From NCBI GenBank assembly GCA_900768015.1, contig CAAGBI010000078.1, positions 1 to 21,399 of the forward strand: DNA of 21,399 nt. Direction: 5' to 3'. Shown here one piece after another: positions 1 to 7,404 of the stretch (position 1 is the stretch's first letter; every line of letters starts with the position of its first letter). The notes below the pieces were generated by a model, which did no database searches, was not told the origin of the DNA, and saw only the letters and a list, made by a program, of their open reading frames with translations. The translations under genes and the position numbers were made by a program. The stretch is from an uncultured Alistipes sp. Lineage in GTDB: Bacteria > Bacteroidota > Bacteroidia > Bacteroidales > Rikenellaceae.

Positions 1-19
1 ACGTGTGCTCTTCCGATCT
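1..19. other. Untrimmed Illumina adapter remnant
   Basis: The first 19 bases, ACGTGTGCTCTTCCGATCT, are identical to the 3' end of the Illumina TruSeq read-2 adapter (established knowledge). They are library sequence and not genomic. They also create a false GTG start at position 5 for the truncated gene that follows. The window therefore begins at a physical contig end. Confidence 0.95.
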
Positions 20-202
20 ATCGAGGTGGGTATTCAGAACTCGGGTCTCGGTCTTATTCTTCTTTTCAACGACAAGATTTTCGACCCCACAATATGGGAT
101 AACAACGGAGGCATGATCTTCATCACAGCAATTTGGGGTGTATGGCACATCGTATCGGGTCTTATTACCGCATCTATCTTCCGTCGCACTAAACTCGTAT
201 AG
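20..202 (+). CDS. Bile acid:sodium symporter (BASS) family protein, C-terminal fragment
   Basis: This is the last ~60 residues of an integral inner-membrane transporter; the 5' part is missing because the contig begins here. Residues SIEVGIQNSGLGL followed by a hydrophobic helix with GVWHIVSG match the conserved end of BASS/SBF-family symporters, which import organic anions with sodium. Two membrane segments can be seen, followed by a short basic tail. The stop TAG is 2 bp before the ATG of the acyltransferase gene, so the two are probably co-transcribed. The apparent GTG start at position 5 lies in adapter sequence and should be ignored. The substrate cannot be inferred; many bacterial members are orphan. 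Confidence 0.8.
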   Translation: MEVGIQNSGLGLILLFNDKIFDPTIWDNNGGMIFITAIWGVWHIVSGLITASIFRRTKLV

Positions 203-204
203 TT

Positions 205-1539
205 ATGGCTAAAGAGAAGAAGGTTCAGGACTACGACTTCATGTACGATTTTCTACGCTACTATGTAGACATCGTAATGAAACTCTCCTACCGCAAGATA
301 AAGTATGTCGGCAAGGAGTTTATACCCAAGGATGGCGCCATCATCCTTGCCCCCAACCACACCAATGCACTTATGGATGCTATGGTAGTACTCGGCATGG
401 ATCACAGCCCCAAGGTCTTCGTTGCTCGTGCCGACATCTTCCGCAACCCCAAGATTGCCAAGATTTTGAAGTGGCTCAAGATTATGCCTATCATGCGTAT
501 GCGCGATGGCTATGAGGAGGTTAAGAAGAACAACGAGACCATAGAGCGCGCTGTTGATGTGTTGCGCGACCGCGTGCCATTCTGCATCTTCCCCGAGGGT
601 ACACACCAGACTAAATACTCGTCACTCCCCTTGGCAAAGGGCATCTTCCGCATCGCTTTTCAGGCACAGGAGCTTATGCCCGACATGCCCCTGTACATCG
701 TTCCAGTGGGTATTCGCTACGGCAGCTTCTTCCGCTTCCGCTCTACGGTGCGCGTGCAGATTGGCGAGCCTATAAATGTTGGTCGCTTCATCAAGGAGCA
801 TAGCGACCTCGCACCTGCCGAGCAGATGACAGCCATACGCGAGCTCCTCACCGAGCGCATCCACAACTCTATCTTCTACATCCCTAACGATGAGGATTAT
901 GAGGCGATGTATGAGATATGCGCTACGGTTGTTAAGCACCAGACCAAGAACTGCAAGTTCGTAGTCGACGGCAAGCGTCTTCGTGGCATGGATGCACACT
1001 TCGAGGCTAACAACCGCACCGTGCGCGAGGTTATGCGCCTCAAGGAGTCTAACCCCGAGGTTGCAGCCGAGCTCTTGCAGTTGGGTAAGGAGGCTTACGA
1101 GATGCGCACACAGCAATCAATTAGCCTTAAGTCGGTATCAGCAAAGAATGGTCTTGCATCTCGCATCATGCAGATGTTCTTCTTCATTCTTAAGCTACCC
1201 TACACCATTCCCGCATCCATTCTTACATTGCCCATGGTGGCAGTTGTGAAGTTCTTGTTCACCAAGATTAAGGACCACGCTTTCCGCAACTCTATACGCT
1301 TCCTTATCAACCTTGTGTTGTGGCCAATATTGATGATAATCTATGCGGCCGTGGCGTATAGCCTTCTGCCATGGGAGTGGGCACTACCCATCACACTGGC
1401 ATTGCTCCCCGCCCCCATCGTAGCACAAGAGACATGGCGTATGTTGCGTCTATTCAAGTCAGACATCAAGCTACACAACAACAAGAATTTGCGAGATAAG
1501 TACAAGAAAATCAGAACTCTATTTCTTCAAAACAGATAA
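205..1539 (+). CDS. PlsC-type 1-acyl-glycerol-3-phosphate acyltransferase
   Basis: A 444-aa membrane-associated acyltransferase, probably acylating a glycerol-phosphate or lysophospholipid in membrane lipid synthesis. The catalytic block is NHTNALMD at residues 51-58; five residues between His and Asp is the variant used by a PlsC-like branch, against four in classical PlsC. The second block, FPEGTH, is at 129-134. Residues ~320-405 hold about three hydrophobic segments, a C-terminal extension that makes the protein nearly twice the length of E. coli PlsC. It sits 2 bp after the symporter fragment and 2 bp before an Omp85-like gene, so the three probably form one operon. I am confident of the fold but not of the exact acyl acceptor. 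Confidence 0.85.
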   Translation: MAKEKKVQDYDFMYDFLRYYVDIVMKLSYRKIKYVGKEFIPKDGAIILAPNHTNALMDAMVVLGMDHSPKVFVARADIFRNPKIAKILKWLKIMPIMRMRDGYEEVKKNNETIERAVDVLRDRVPFCIFPEGTHQTKYSSLPLAKGIFRIAFQAQELMPDMPLYIVPVGIRYGSFFRFRSTVRVQIGEPINVGRFIKEHSDLAPAEQMTAIRELLTERIHNSIFYIPNDEDYEAMYEICATVVKHQTKNCKFVVDGKRLRGMDAHFEANNRTVREVMRLKESNPEVAAELLQLGKEAYEMRTQQSISLKSVSAKNGLASRIMQMFFFILKLPYTIPASILTLPMVAVVKFLFTKIKDHAFRNSIRFLINLVLWPILMIIYAAVAYSLLPWEWALPITLALLPAPIVAQETWRMLRLFKSDIKLHNNKNLRDKYKKIRTLFLQNR

Positions 1540-1541
1540 CT

Positions 1542-2969
1542 ATGATAAAGAGACTTACTACGCTGGCTATCGCACTATTTATGTCGATGAGCCTATATGC
1601 CCAGGTCAACGAAACTGCGACCGATGCTACGGAGATAGATAAGAAGGAGATTGTCAAAACAGGCTACAACTATGGTCCTCTTCCCGCCGTGGCGTTCGAT
1701 GCAGATAAGGGCTTCCAGCTTGGTGCATTGCTGAACATCTACGACTTTGGCGATGGCTCAACCTACCCTAACACACGCCAGCAGTGGTACTTCGAGGCTT
1801 CGTTCTTCACCAAGGGCTCACAGCAGTTTATGGTGTCGTACGATAACCGCTTCCTTATCCCCGGTGTTCGCTGGTCAACAGCCTTGACCATCTTTAACGA
1901 TAAGGCGATGGACTTCTACGGCTTCAATGGCTACATGGCCCACTTCGACCACGAGATGGTGGCATTGGGTAAGGATAAGACAAACCTCGAGAACTACATC
2001 TACACACCCAAGTATCGTATCAACCGTATCGCTGTGCTCTTCAAGAGCGACTTCGTGGGCAACATCTGGGACAACAAGTTCTTCTGGGAGGCTGGCTACC
2101 ACTTGAGCTACTTCAAGCAGGGTTACAATAACCAGAGCGCACTCAACCTCGACAAGATTAACAAGAACAAGGCCCCCGAGAAGATGTTCCCCGAGACCGA
2201 GCCTACAATCTTTGACATGTATCGCCGCTGGGGCCTTATCTCCGAGGAGGAGGCTTGGGGTGGTCTTAACAGCACCGTGCGCCTCGGTTTGTTGTTCGAC
2301 ACACGCGACAAGGAGGGTGCTCCCTCACGCGGTATCTGGGCAGAGGCACACCTTATGCTTGCACCCAAGTGGTTGGGCACATCTAACCCCTACTACCGCT
2401 ACTCTGCAACCTTCCGCCACTATGTACCCATCGTGAAAAACGACATCCTCACATTCGCATATCGCCTTAACTATGAGGGTACTTTCGGCAATGATGCACC
2501 CTACTATGTGTTACCTTACATCACTACCGTAGGTCAGAGCTACGACCGCGATGGCATGGGTGGCTACCGCACTATTCGTGGTATCATGCGTAGCCGTGTT
2601 CAAGGCTTGGATATGGCATCGTATAATGCCGAGTTGCGCTGGCGTTTCGTGTCGTTCACACTCTGGAAGCAGAATATATCATTCGGCTTGAACATCTTCT
2701 CTGATGGTACTATGGTTACCAAGGGTCGCGATATGTCGTTCCGCGGTGATGAGAAGTATCGCGCAGAGTATGATGAGTATATGGCACAGGGCACAGAGGC
2801 CGACCGCCCACATATCACCGTGGGTGGTGGTTTGCGCTTCATCATGAACCAAAACTTCATCGTAGCCTTTGAGTATGGCTTGCCCGTGAGCAAGTTTAGC
2901 AAAGACCCCCTCATCAAGAATCAGGATGGCAAGGGTGCCTTCTACATCAACACTGGCTACCTCTTCTAA
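1542..2969 (+). CDS. Omp85/BamA-like outer-membrane beta-barrel protein (surface antigen D15 type)
   Basis: A 475-aa protein with a clear signal peptide (residues 1-20, ending YAQ) and alternating aromatic/polar strands to the very end, finishing TGYLF with the terminal Phe typical of outer-membrane barrels. GGYRTIRG near residue 340 resembles the VRGY/F motif of loop 6 in the Omp85 superfamily. There is no room for POTRA domains before the barrel, so it is not BamA itself but a short relative, as is common in Bacteroidetes. It follows the acyltransferase with a 2-bp gap and a strong terminator lies after it, so it is the last gene of the operon. A role in lipid or protein handling at the outer membrane is inference. 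Confidence 0.75.
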   Translation: MIKRLTTLAIALFMSMSLYAQVNETATDATEIDKKEIVKTGYNYGPLPAVAFDADKGFQLGALLNIYDFGDGSTYPNTRQQWYFEASFFTKGSQQFMVSYDNRFLIPGVRWSTALTIFNDKAMDFYGFNGYMAHFDHEMVALGKDKTNLENYIYTPKYRINRIAVLFKSDFVGNIWDNKFFWEAGYHLSYFKQGYNNQSALNLDKINKNKAPEKMFPETEPTIFDMYRRWGLISEEEAWGGLNSTVRLGLLFDTRDKEGAPSRGIWAEAHLMLAPKWLGTSNPYYRYSATFRHYVPIVKNDILTFAYRLNYEGTFGNDAPYYVLPYITTVGQSYDRDGMGGYRTIRGIMRSRVQGLDMASYNAELRWRFVSFTLWKQNISFGLNIFSDGTMVTKGRDMSFRGDEKYRAEYDEYMAQGTEADRPHITVGGGLRFIMNQNFIVAFEYGLPVSKFSKDPLIKNQDGKGAFYINTGYLF

Positions 2970-2988
2970 GCAACACGCCGATAACATG

Positions 2989-3021
2989 AAAGGCTGTCAC
3001 TGCGGTGGCGGCCTTTTTTTT
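2989..3021 (+). terminator. Intrinsic terminator after the Omp85-like gene
   Basis: The stem GGCTGTCAC (2992-3000) pairs with GTGGCGGCC (3005-3013) through two G-U wobbles around a TGCG loop; A-T pairs extend the base, and an eight-T run follows at 3014-3021. Confidence 0.85.
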
Positions 3022-3063
3022 ATCATTTTTTGGAGAGCTAAATGCTTAAAATCGTTGCACAGA

Positions 3064-3095
3064 TTTGGTAGTTTTGTATAAAAATAGTATATTTG
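3064..3095 (+). promoter_or_regulatory. Bacteroidetes-type promoter of the zeta-like kinase gene
   Basis: TTTG at 3064-3067, a 20-bp spacer, then TATATTTG at 3088-3095 match the primary sigma consensus known from Bacteroides (TTTG-N19/21-TAnnTTTG). The -7 element covers the TTG codon at 3093, so translation cannot begin there; the ATG at 3117 is the usable start. Confidence 0.8.
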
Positions 3096-3116
3096 CGAAA
3101 GCGAATATTTATAACT

Positions 3117-3689
3117 ATGCGTAAGCTCTACATCATAGCGGGTTGTAACGGTGCTGGCAAGACTACGGCATCCTACACTATGTTACCCGAGTTGTTGCAC
3201 TGTCACGAGTTTGTGAACGCCGATGAGATTGCTCGCGGCCTATCACCATTCAACCCCGACAGCATGGCTATCGAGGCGGGTCGCCTCATGCTACGCCGCA
3301 TCAACGACCTCTTGGAGGAGGGCTCTGACTTCGCATTCGAGACGACACTTTCAACACGAACATATCAGAAGTTCATCGAGCGCGCTCACGAGCGTGGCTA
3401 CTTCGTATCGTTACTTTACTTTTGGTTGCCCACGCCAGAACAAGCTATCCAGCGTGTGGCAAAGCGTGTGAGTCTCGGAGGTCACAACATTCCCACAAAC
3501 ACAATTTGCCGACGCTATGAGAGCAGCATGCGCAACCTCACTTCGCTCTACATCCCCATCTGCGACTACTGGGTAATCTACGACAACTCCACTGCCGAGG
3601 GTGTCAAAAAGATTGCTTATGGCTCTAAGGGCGAAATAAAAGAGGTTGTTGACCCGTTAGCATACCAAAAGATTTTGAGCTATGAGTGA
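3117..3689 (+). CDS. Zeta-toxin-like P-loop kinase (predicted ATPase of the COG4185 type)
   Basis: A 190-aa cytoplasmic protein of the zeta-toxin-like P-loop family. Visible motifs are Walker A GCNGAGKTT (residues 9-17), NADEIARGLSP (34 onward, the substrate-side Asp region), FETTLS (74-79) and GGHNIP followed by RRY (121-134), which supplies the basic lid residues. Zeta toxins phosphorylate UDP-N-acetylglucosamine; the true substrate of this chromosomal branch is not established, so toxin is only a possibility. The start at 3117 was chosen because the upstream in-frame TTG lies in the promoter. Its stop overlaps by 8 bp the start of a 54-aa ORF. No antitoxin-like gene precedes it, unlike the epsilon-zeta order. 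Confidence 0.8.
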   Translation: MRKLYIIAGCNGAGKTTASYTMLPELLHCHEFVNADEIARGLSPFNPDSMAIEAGRLMLRRINDLLEEGSDFAFETTLSTRTYQKFIERAHERGYFVSLLYFWLPTPEQAIQRVAKRVSLGGHNIPTNTICRRYESSMRNLTSLYIPICDYWVIYDNSTAEGVKKIAYGSKGEIKEVVDPLAYQKILSYE

Positions 3690-3846
3690 GTTTGAGATAA
3701 GAGAACTTCAAGAGCGAATTGACGCGGGCATCCTCCTTGCCCAGCGCCGCCTTATCGAGCGCACACGCAGAGATAATGGCGATTTGGTTGTCGTGCGCGA
3801 CGGTCAGGTCGTGCGCCTCACTCCCGACCAGTTGCTACAAAAATAG
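3682..3846 (+). CDS. 54-aa protein overlapping the zeta-like kinase gene; possible partner or antitoxin
   Basis: A short ORF beginning MSEFEIRELQERID and ending RLTPDQLLQK, with ATG at 3682 inside the 3' end of the kinase gene (8-bp overlap, different frame) and stop TAG at 3844-3846. The first ~30 residues are charged and helical, with RRLIERTRR giving a basic face; the rest, NGDLVVVRDGQVVRLTP, looks like a short beta hairpin. It is unlikely to be chance: codon use matches the neighbours, it lies between the kinase and a terminator, and the overlap suggests translational coupling. I do not recognise a named family. A role as antitoxin or regulator of the kinase is inference from position only. 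Confidence 0.6.
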   Translation: MSEFEIRELQERIDAGILLAQRRLIERTRRDNGDLVVVRDGQVVRLTPDQLLQK

Positions 3847-3908
3847 CAATTCACAACCCCTATGCCTTGCATCTTAGGCACAGACATATTGATATAGGAA
3901 ATCGAAAT

Positions 3909-3936
3909 AAAAAGGTAGGCTCAGTGCCTACCTTTT
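3909..3936. terminator. Bidirectional terminator between the kinase operon and miaA
   Basis: A perfect stem AAAAGGTAGGC / GCCTACCTTTT with loop TCAGT has A-tracts on one side and a T-tract on the other, so it can end both convergent transcripts. The miaA stop codon (3928-3930) lies within the stem. Confidence 0.8.
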
Positions 3937-4836
3937 ACTCTTTATATACTCCAATATCGCATCAAGGTCACTGGGGTTAAACCACGCAGTATTGACATCG
4001 CGTCTAAACCATGTTAGCTGACGCTTGGCATATCGGCGAGAGTTGCGCTTGACCAACTCAACGGCCTCCTCAAAGCTACAGTTGCCATCGAAGTAGTCGA
4101 ACAACTCGCGGTAGCCCACCGTCTGCAAGGCATTAAGGTGGCGCTTGGGATACATCGTGCGCGCCTCCGCCTCCAGACCCTCCTCTACCATCATATCGAC
4201 ACGGCGGTTGATGCGGTCGTAGAGCACATCGCGTGGCATATCCGTACCAATCTTTATTATATTGAATGGTCGCTCTGCCGTCACACCCTTGCGCTGCTCC
4301 GAGTAGGGTCGTCCTGTTGCGAGGCACACCTCCAAGGCACGCATAATACGCGCGGGGTTACACAAGTCCACCTCCTCGGCATACGCAGGGTCAAGCGTGC
4401 GAAGTTCAGCGACAAGGTTCTCTAAGCCCTCCCTCTCCAAGCGCTGCTTGAGGCTCTCGCGGAGTGCTGGGTCGGCATCGGGTAGGTCGTCCATACCCTC
4501 ACATAATGCTTGAACATAGAGCCCTGAGCCACCCACCGCCACGACATAGTCATTCTCCGTAAAGAGTCGCTCGAGTAACGCCAAGGCCTCGGTCTCATAT
4601 TTTCCGCAGTTGAAGTCATCCTCCACCTCCCTATCAGCAATGAAGTAGTGCTTCGCCGCAGCGAGCTCCTCACGAGTGGGCTGCGCCGTGCCTATGGGCA
4701 TGCCACGAAACACCTGACGCGAGTCGGTAGATATGATAGGGGCGCAAAGATGCGTTGCGAGCTTCACAGCAAGGGCACTCTTACCCGAGCCTGTGGGGCC
4801 CACGACCACAACCAGCGTACCTCGTTTAGAACTCAT
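3928..4836 (-). CDS. miaA: tRNA dimethylallyltransferase MiaA
   Basis: Transfers the dimethylallyl group from DMAPP to N6 of A37 in tRNAs that read codons starting with U. The chosen 302-aa form starts MSSKRGTLVV. Diagnostic motifs are the P-loop GPTGSGKSA (13-21), STDSRQVF (36-43), NPARIMRALEV, and RYAKRQLTWFRR near the end. Two further in-frame ATGs lie upstream (4848 and 4866), but the shorter form overlaps the preceding gene by only 11 bp and gives the short N-terminus usual for MiaA. Translation is probably coupled to the upstream acidic-protein gene. Confidence 0.95.
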   Translation of the reverse strand: MSSKRGTLVVVVGPTGSGKSALAVKLATHLCAPIISTDSRQVFRGMPIGTAQPTREELAAAKHYFIADREVEDDFNCGKYETEALALLERLFTENDYVVAVGGSGLYVQALCEGMDDLPDADPALRESLKQRLEREGLENLVAELRTLDPAYAEEVDLCNPARIMRALEVCLATGRPYSEQRKGVTAERPFNIIKIGTDMPRDVLYDRINRRVDMMVEEGLEAEARTMYPKRHLNALQTVGYRELFDYFDGNCSFEEAVELVKRNSRRYAKRQLTWFRRDVNTAWFNPSDLDAILEYIKSKR

Positions 4837-5332
4837 CGTCGTAGCCATCGTCGCCGTCAAACTCATTGTAGTCGCCCATCATCTCCTCGAAGATAGAGCC
4901 ACACTCCTCATTAGCCTCGGGGTCGTACTGGTCGGGCGCTGGGGCGTGCTCAAATGCTACGCGGGGGTACTCTAATCCCTCCTGTGGGCGCTGCATATCC
5001 AACAACTCGAGGTAGAACGAGCGGTTGTTCATCATGTCAAAGGTGTAGATAAGGCGGTCATGGAAGGTGTTGTTCACCTCCATGAGCGTAACATTATCCA
5101 TGCAACGGGGAGCACCTGGGATGTCGTCGCCAAGGTCAATCTCCGAGAACTCCTCGACGGGTCGCCACTCGGCATCCGACTTGAAGATAGATATCATGCA
5201 GTCGTCGTAGTGTAACGCCTTGAGCAGAAATCGGCTGAACTCTGCGAGAGTCATATCGGGATAGACCTCGAAGTCGCGTACGAAGTTATCACTCTCGTCG
5301 CTGAGCATGCGGTATTTGAATACTATATTCAT
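4826..5332 (-). CDS. Acidic protein with a pRiA4b ORF3 / IS1096 passenger-like domain
   Basis: A 168-aa cytoplasmic protein. The N-terminal part (MNIVFKYRMLSDESDNFVRDFEV, then MTLAEFSRFLLKALHYDD) resembles the plasmid pRiA4b ORF-3-like domain, also annotated as the IS1096 passenger TnpR family. Despite those names it is common as a lone chromosomal gene in Bacteroidetes, and no transposase or inverted repeats accompany it here. The last ~35 residues are very acidic, ending GDDGYDDEF. Its stop is inside miaA, so the two are translated together. The function is unknown; the family call is moderate. Confidence 0.6.
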   Translation of the reverse strand: MNIVFKYRMLSDESDNFVRDFEVYPDMTLAEFSRFLLKALHYDDCMISIFKSDAEWRPVEEFSEIDLGDDIPGAPRCMDNVTLMEVNNTFHDRLIYTFDMMNNRSFYLELLDMQRPQEGLEYPRVAFEHAPAPDQYDPEANEECGSIFEEMMGDYNEFDGDDGYDDEF

Positions 5333-5366
5333 AAGTATTGGTTTTTATGTCACATTAATGTTGATA

Positions 5367-5374
5367 CAAAATTA
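5367..5374 (-). promoter_or_regulatory. Candidate -7 element for the acidic protein-miaA operon
   Basis: TAATTTTG on the minus strand fits TAnnTTTG and lies 35 bp before the start codon. I see no good TTTG at the expected distance upstream, so this promoter is weaker or less certain than the others in the window. Confidence 0.45.
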
Positions 5375-5423
5375 ATATTTATTCGTTTATTTGGTGTGGA
5401 AAACAACAAAAATATATTAAAAA

Positions 5424-5455
5424 GTTGTAAGAACTCAAAAAAGACACTATATTTG
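5424..5455 (+). promoter_or_regulatory. Promoter of rho
   Basis: GTTG at 5424-5427, a 20-bp spacer, then TATATTTG at 5448-5455. The message would carry a leader of about 70 nt. In that leader, CCCGCGA (5485-5491) can pair with TCG-T-CGGG (5498-5505), one base bulged, giving a small hairpin ahead of the start codon. Confidence 0.75.
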
Positions 5456-5530
5456 CACTACTCAATTCGAGTATTTGTTCATCCCCCGCGAGATTCATCG
5501 TCGGGTTTCGGATTATAATCAGACTTATAT

Positions 5531-7255
5531 ATGCAGGATTTAACAGCATTGGAGGGTAAAACCATTGTCGAGTTGCGCGAGATTGCAAAGGTATTGGGCA
5601 TAACCCCCTCAAACATGAAAAAGGGCGAACTTATCAACAAAATTGTGGAGGCTACAACAGCACCCACTACCCACGCAGAGCCCGCAGAGCCCGCAGAGCC
5701 CGCAGAGCCCGCAGATGTCCCCAAGCGTGGTCGTCGCCCCCGCATGAACAGCATAAAGGTGGGCGCATCACCCCAACCACGCCAAGAAATTGCCGCAGTG
5801 GAGGAGCCTACAGCAGAGCCTACACCAGATGTAACGGAGGTTGCAGAGGCTCGCACACACGCCCAAGAGGAGGCATCACATCAGCCACAACCCAAGCGCC
5901 GTGGTCGCAAGCCCAAGTGGATGAAGCGCGAGGAGTCCGCAGCCGAGCCTCAGCCCACAGAGGAGCAGGACAACGACATTAACATCACCCAAGAGCCACT
6001 CCCCATAGAGCACATATCGCTCCTCGATGTCATTGCCGAGGATGGCGACGATGCGCTAGATGGCGACGAGCTATTCGACGAGGAGGATGGCAACAACGAG
6101 GCAGCGGAGAGTAAAGAGGATATTACCAAAGATGACTTCACCGCGATAATCGAGGGCGAGGGCGTCTTGGAGGTAATGCCAGATGGCTACGGCTTCCTAC
6201 GCTCTGCCGACTACAACTATTTGAACTCTCCCGACGACATCTATGTCTCGCCATCGCAGATAAAGCTCTTTGGTCTCAAGGCTGGCGACACTGTCTATGG
6301 CACCATACGCCCACCCAAGGAGGGCGAGAAGTACTTCCCACTCGTACATGTTGAACTCATCAACGGTCTCAAGCCCGACATCGTGCGCGACCGTCAGCAG
6401 TTTGAATATCTCACCCCCCTCTTCCCCTCGGAGAAGTTCAACCTCACGGGCGAGGGTCACAACACCAAGTCGAACCGCATTATAGACCTCTTTGCCCCCA
6501 TAGGCAAGGGTCAGCGCGCCCTTATCGTGGCACAGCCCAAGACGGGTAAGACAATGTTGCTGCAGTCCATCGCCAACGCCATTGCCGACAACCACCCAGA
6601 GGTGTACATGATTGTACTACTCATCGACGAGCGCCCCGAGGAGGTCACCGAGATGGCCCGCAATGTAAAGGCCGAGGTCGTAGCCTCCACCTTCGACGAG
6701 CAGGCATCACGCCATGTCAAGGTAGCCGAAATGGTACTCGAGAAAGCCAAGCGCATGGTAGAGTGTGGCCACGATGTAGTCATCTTCCTCGACTCTATAA
6801 CACGCCTCGCACGCGCCTACAACTCTGTTCAGCCCGCATCGGGCAAGGTGCTCTCGGGAGGTGTCGATGCCAATGCACTGCACAAGCCCAAGCGCTTCTT
6901 TGGTGCTGCGCGTAACACCGAGGAAAAGGGCTCACTCACCATCATCGCAACGGCCCTTATCGACACTGGCTCGAAGATGGACGAGGTCATTTTCGAGGAG
7001 TTCAAGGGTACGGGTAACATGGAGCTTCAGCTCGACCGCAAGCTTGCAAACAAGCGCATCTACCCCGCTGTCGATGTCATCGCCTCGGGCACACGCCGCG
7101 AGGACTTACTCCTCTCGCAGAGCGTTATGCAGCGCACATGGATATTGCGTAAGCACCTCTCGGATATGACCACCGTGGAGGCTATGGAGTTCTTGCAGAA
7201 GCAGATGAACCTCACGCGCGACAACGACGAGTTCCTGGCAACGATGAACCAGTAA
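5531..7255 (+). CDS. rho: Transcription termination factor Rho with a long disordered insertion
   Basis: A hexameric RNA-dependent ATPase that ends transcription. Domains of this 574-aa protein: Rho N-terminal SAP-like helices (1-40); a low-complexity insertion (~41-200) with four A-E-P repeats (49-60), basic AT-hook-like patches KRGRRPR (65-71) and KRRGRKPK (122-129), and an acidic stretch; the RNA-binding cold-shock-like fold with VMPDGYGFLR (215-224); and the ATPase with Walker A PKTGKT (336-341) and Walker B VVIFLD (416-421). It is ~150 residues longer than E. coli Rho, as is usual in Bacteroidetes, where the disordered region of B. thetaiotaomicron Rho is reported to drive phase separation. 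The stop codon TAA lies within the repeat element that follows. Confidence 0.97.
   Translation: MQDLTALEGKTIVELREIAKVLGITPSNMKKGELINKIVEATTAPTTHAEPAEPAEPAEPADVPKRGRRPRMNSIKVGASPQPRQEIAAVEEPTAEPTPDVTEVAEARTHAQEEASHQPQPKRRGRKPKWMKREESAAEPQPTEEQDNDINITQEPLPIEHISLLDVIAEDGDDALDGDELFDEEDGNNEAAESKEDITKDDFTAIIEGEGVLEVMPDGYGFLRSADYNYLNSPDDIYVSPSQIKLFGLKAGDTVYGTIRPPKEGEKYFPLVHVELINGLKPDIVRDRQQFEYLTPLFPSEKFNLTGEGHNTKSNRIIDLFAPIGKGQRALIVAQPKTGKTMLLQSIANAIADNHPEVYMIVLLIDERPEEVTEMARNVKAEVVASTFDEQASRHVKVAEMVLEKAKRMVECGHDVVIFLDSITRLARAYNSVQPASGKVLSGGVDANALHKPKRFFGAARNTEEKGSLTIIATALIDTGSKMDEVIFEEFKGTGNMELQLDRKLANKRIYPAVDVIASGTRREDLLLSQSVMQRTWILRKHLSDMTTVEAMEFLQKQMNLTRDNDEFLATMNQ
5675..5710 (+). repeat. Four in-frame 9-bp repeats in rho
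   Basis: GCAGAGCCC is repeated four times without error, coding Ala-Glu-Pro each time, and a fifth, degenerate copy follows. Exact nucleotide identity suggests recent expansion or slippage; changes in copy number would keep the frame. Confidence 0.9.
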
Positions 7256-7382
7256 TTTCTTGTGATAAGGGGCACATCTGCGGCGCTTCAATCAAATCCC
7301 CGAATGGGATGTACGCCAAGTACTACCCATCCGGGGCTTTTTCATGTCAGCACCACATCTGCACCACTCTGACAAGAAATTA
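7252..7382. repeat. Palindromic element, unit 1 (rho side)
   Basis: About 131 bp bounded by inverted copies of a motif beginning TAATTTCTTGT: copy A runs right from 7252 and copy B runs left from 7382 (ATTTCTTGTCAGAGTGGTGC read on the minus strand). The centre is a terminator hairpin. Copy A contains the rho stop codon. Copy A is also a perfect 30-bp inverted match to copy D of unit 2 (7509-7538). No coding potential is seen; it is MITE-like in form. Confidence 0.75.
7298..7342 (+). terminator. Terminator hairpin inside element unit 1, serving rho
   Basis: CCCCGAATGGG (7298-7308) pairs with CCCATCCGGGG (7326-7336) with one A-C mismatch. The tip carries a second pairing GTAC (7311-7314) with GTAC (7320-7323) around GCCAA. 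Five Ts follow at 7338-7342. Confidence 0.8.
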
Positions 7383-7404
7383 AGTGCAACCCATCCTGCT
7401 CCTC

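Noticed and set aside
622..1116. 164-aa minus-strand ORF
   Set aside because: It is antisense to the acyltransferase gene and has no recognisable domain.
4826..5332. Insertion sequence suggested by the IS1096-passenger-like protein
   Set aside because: No transposase gene, terminal inverted repeats or target duplication surrounds it; the domain is found in ordinary chromosomal genes.
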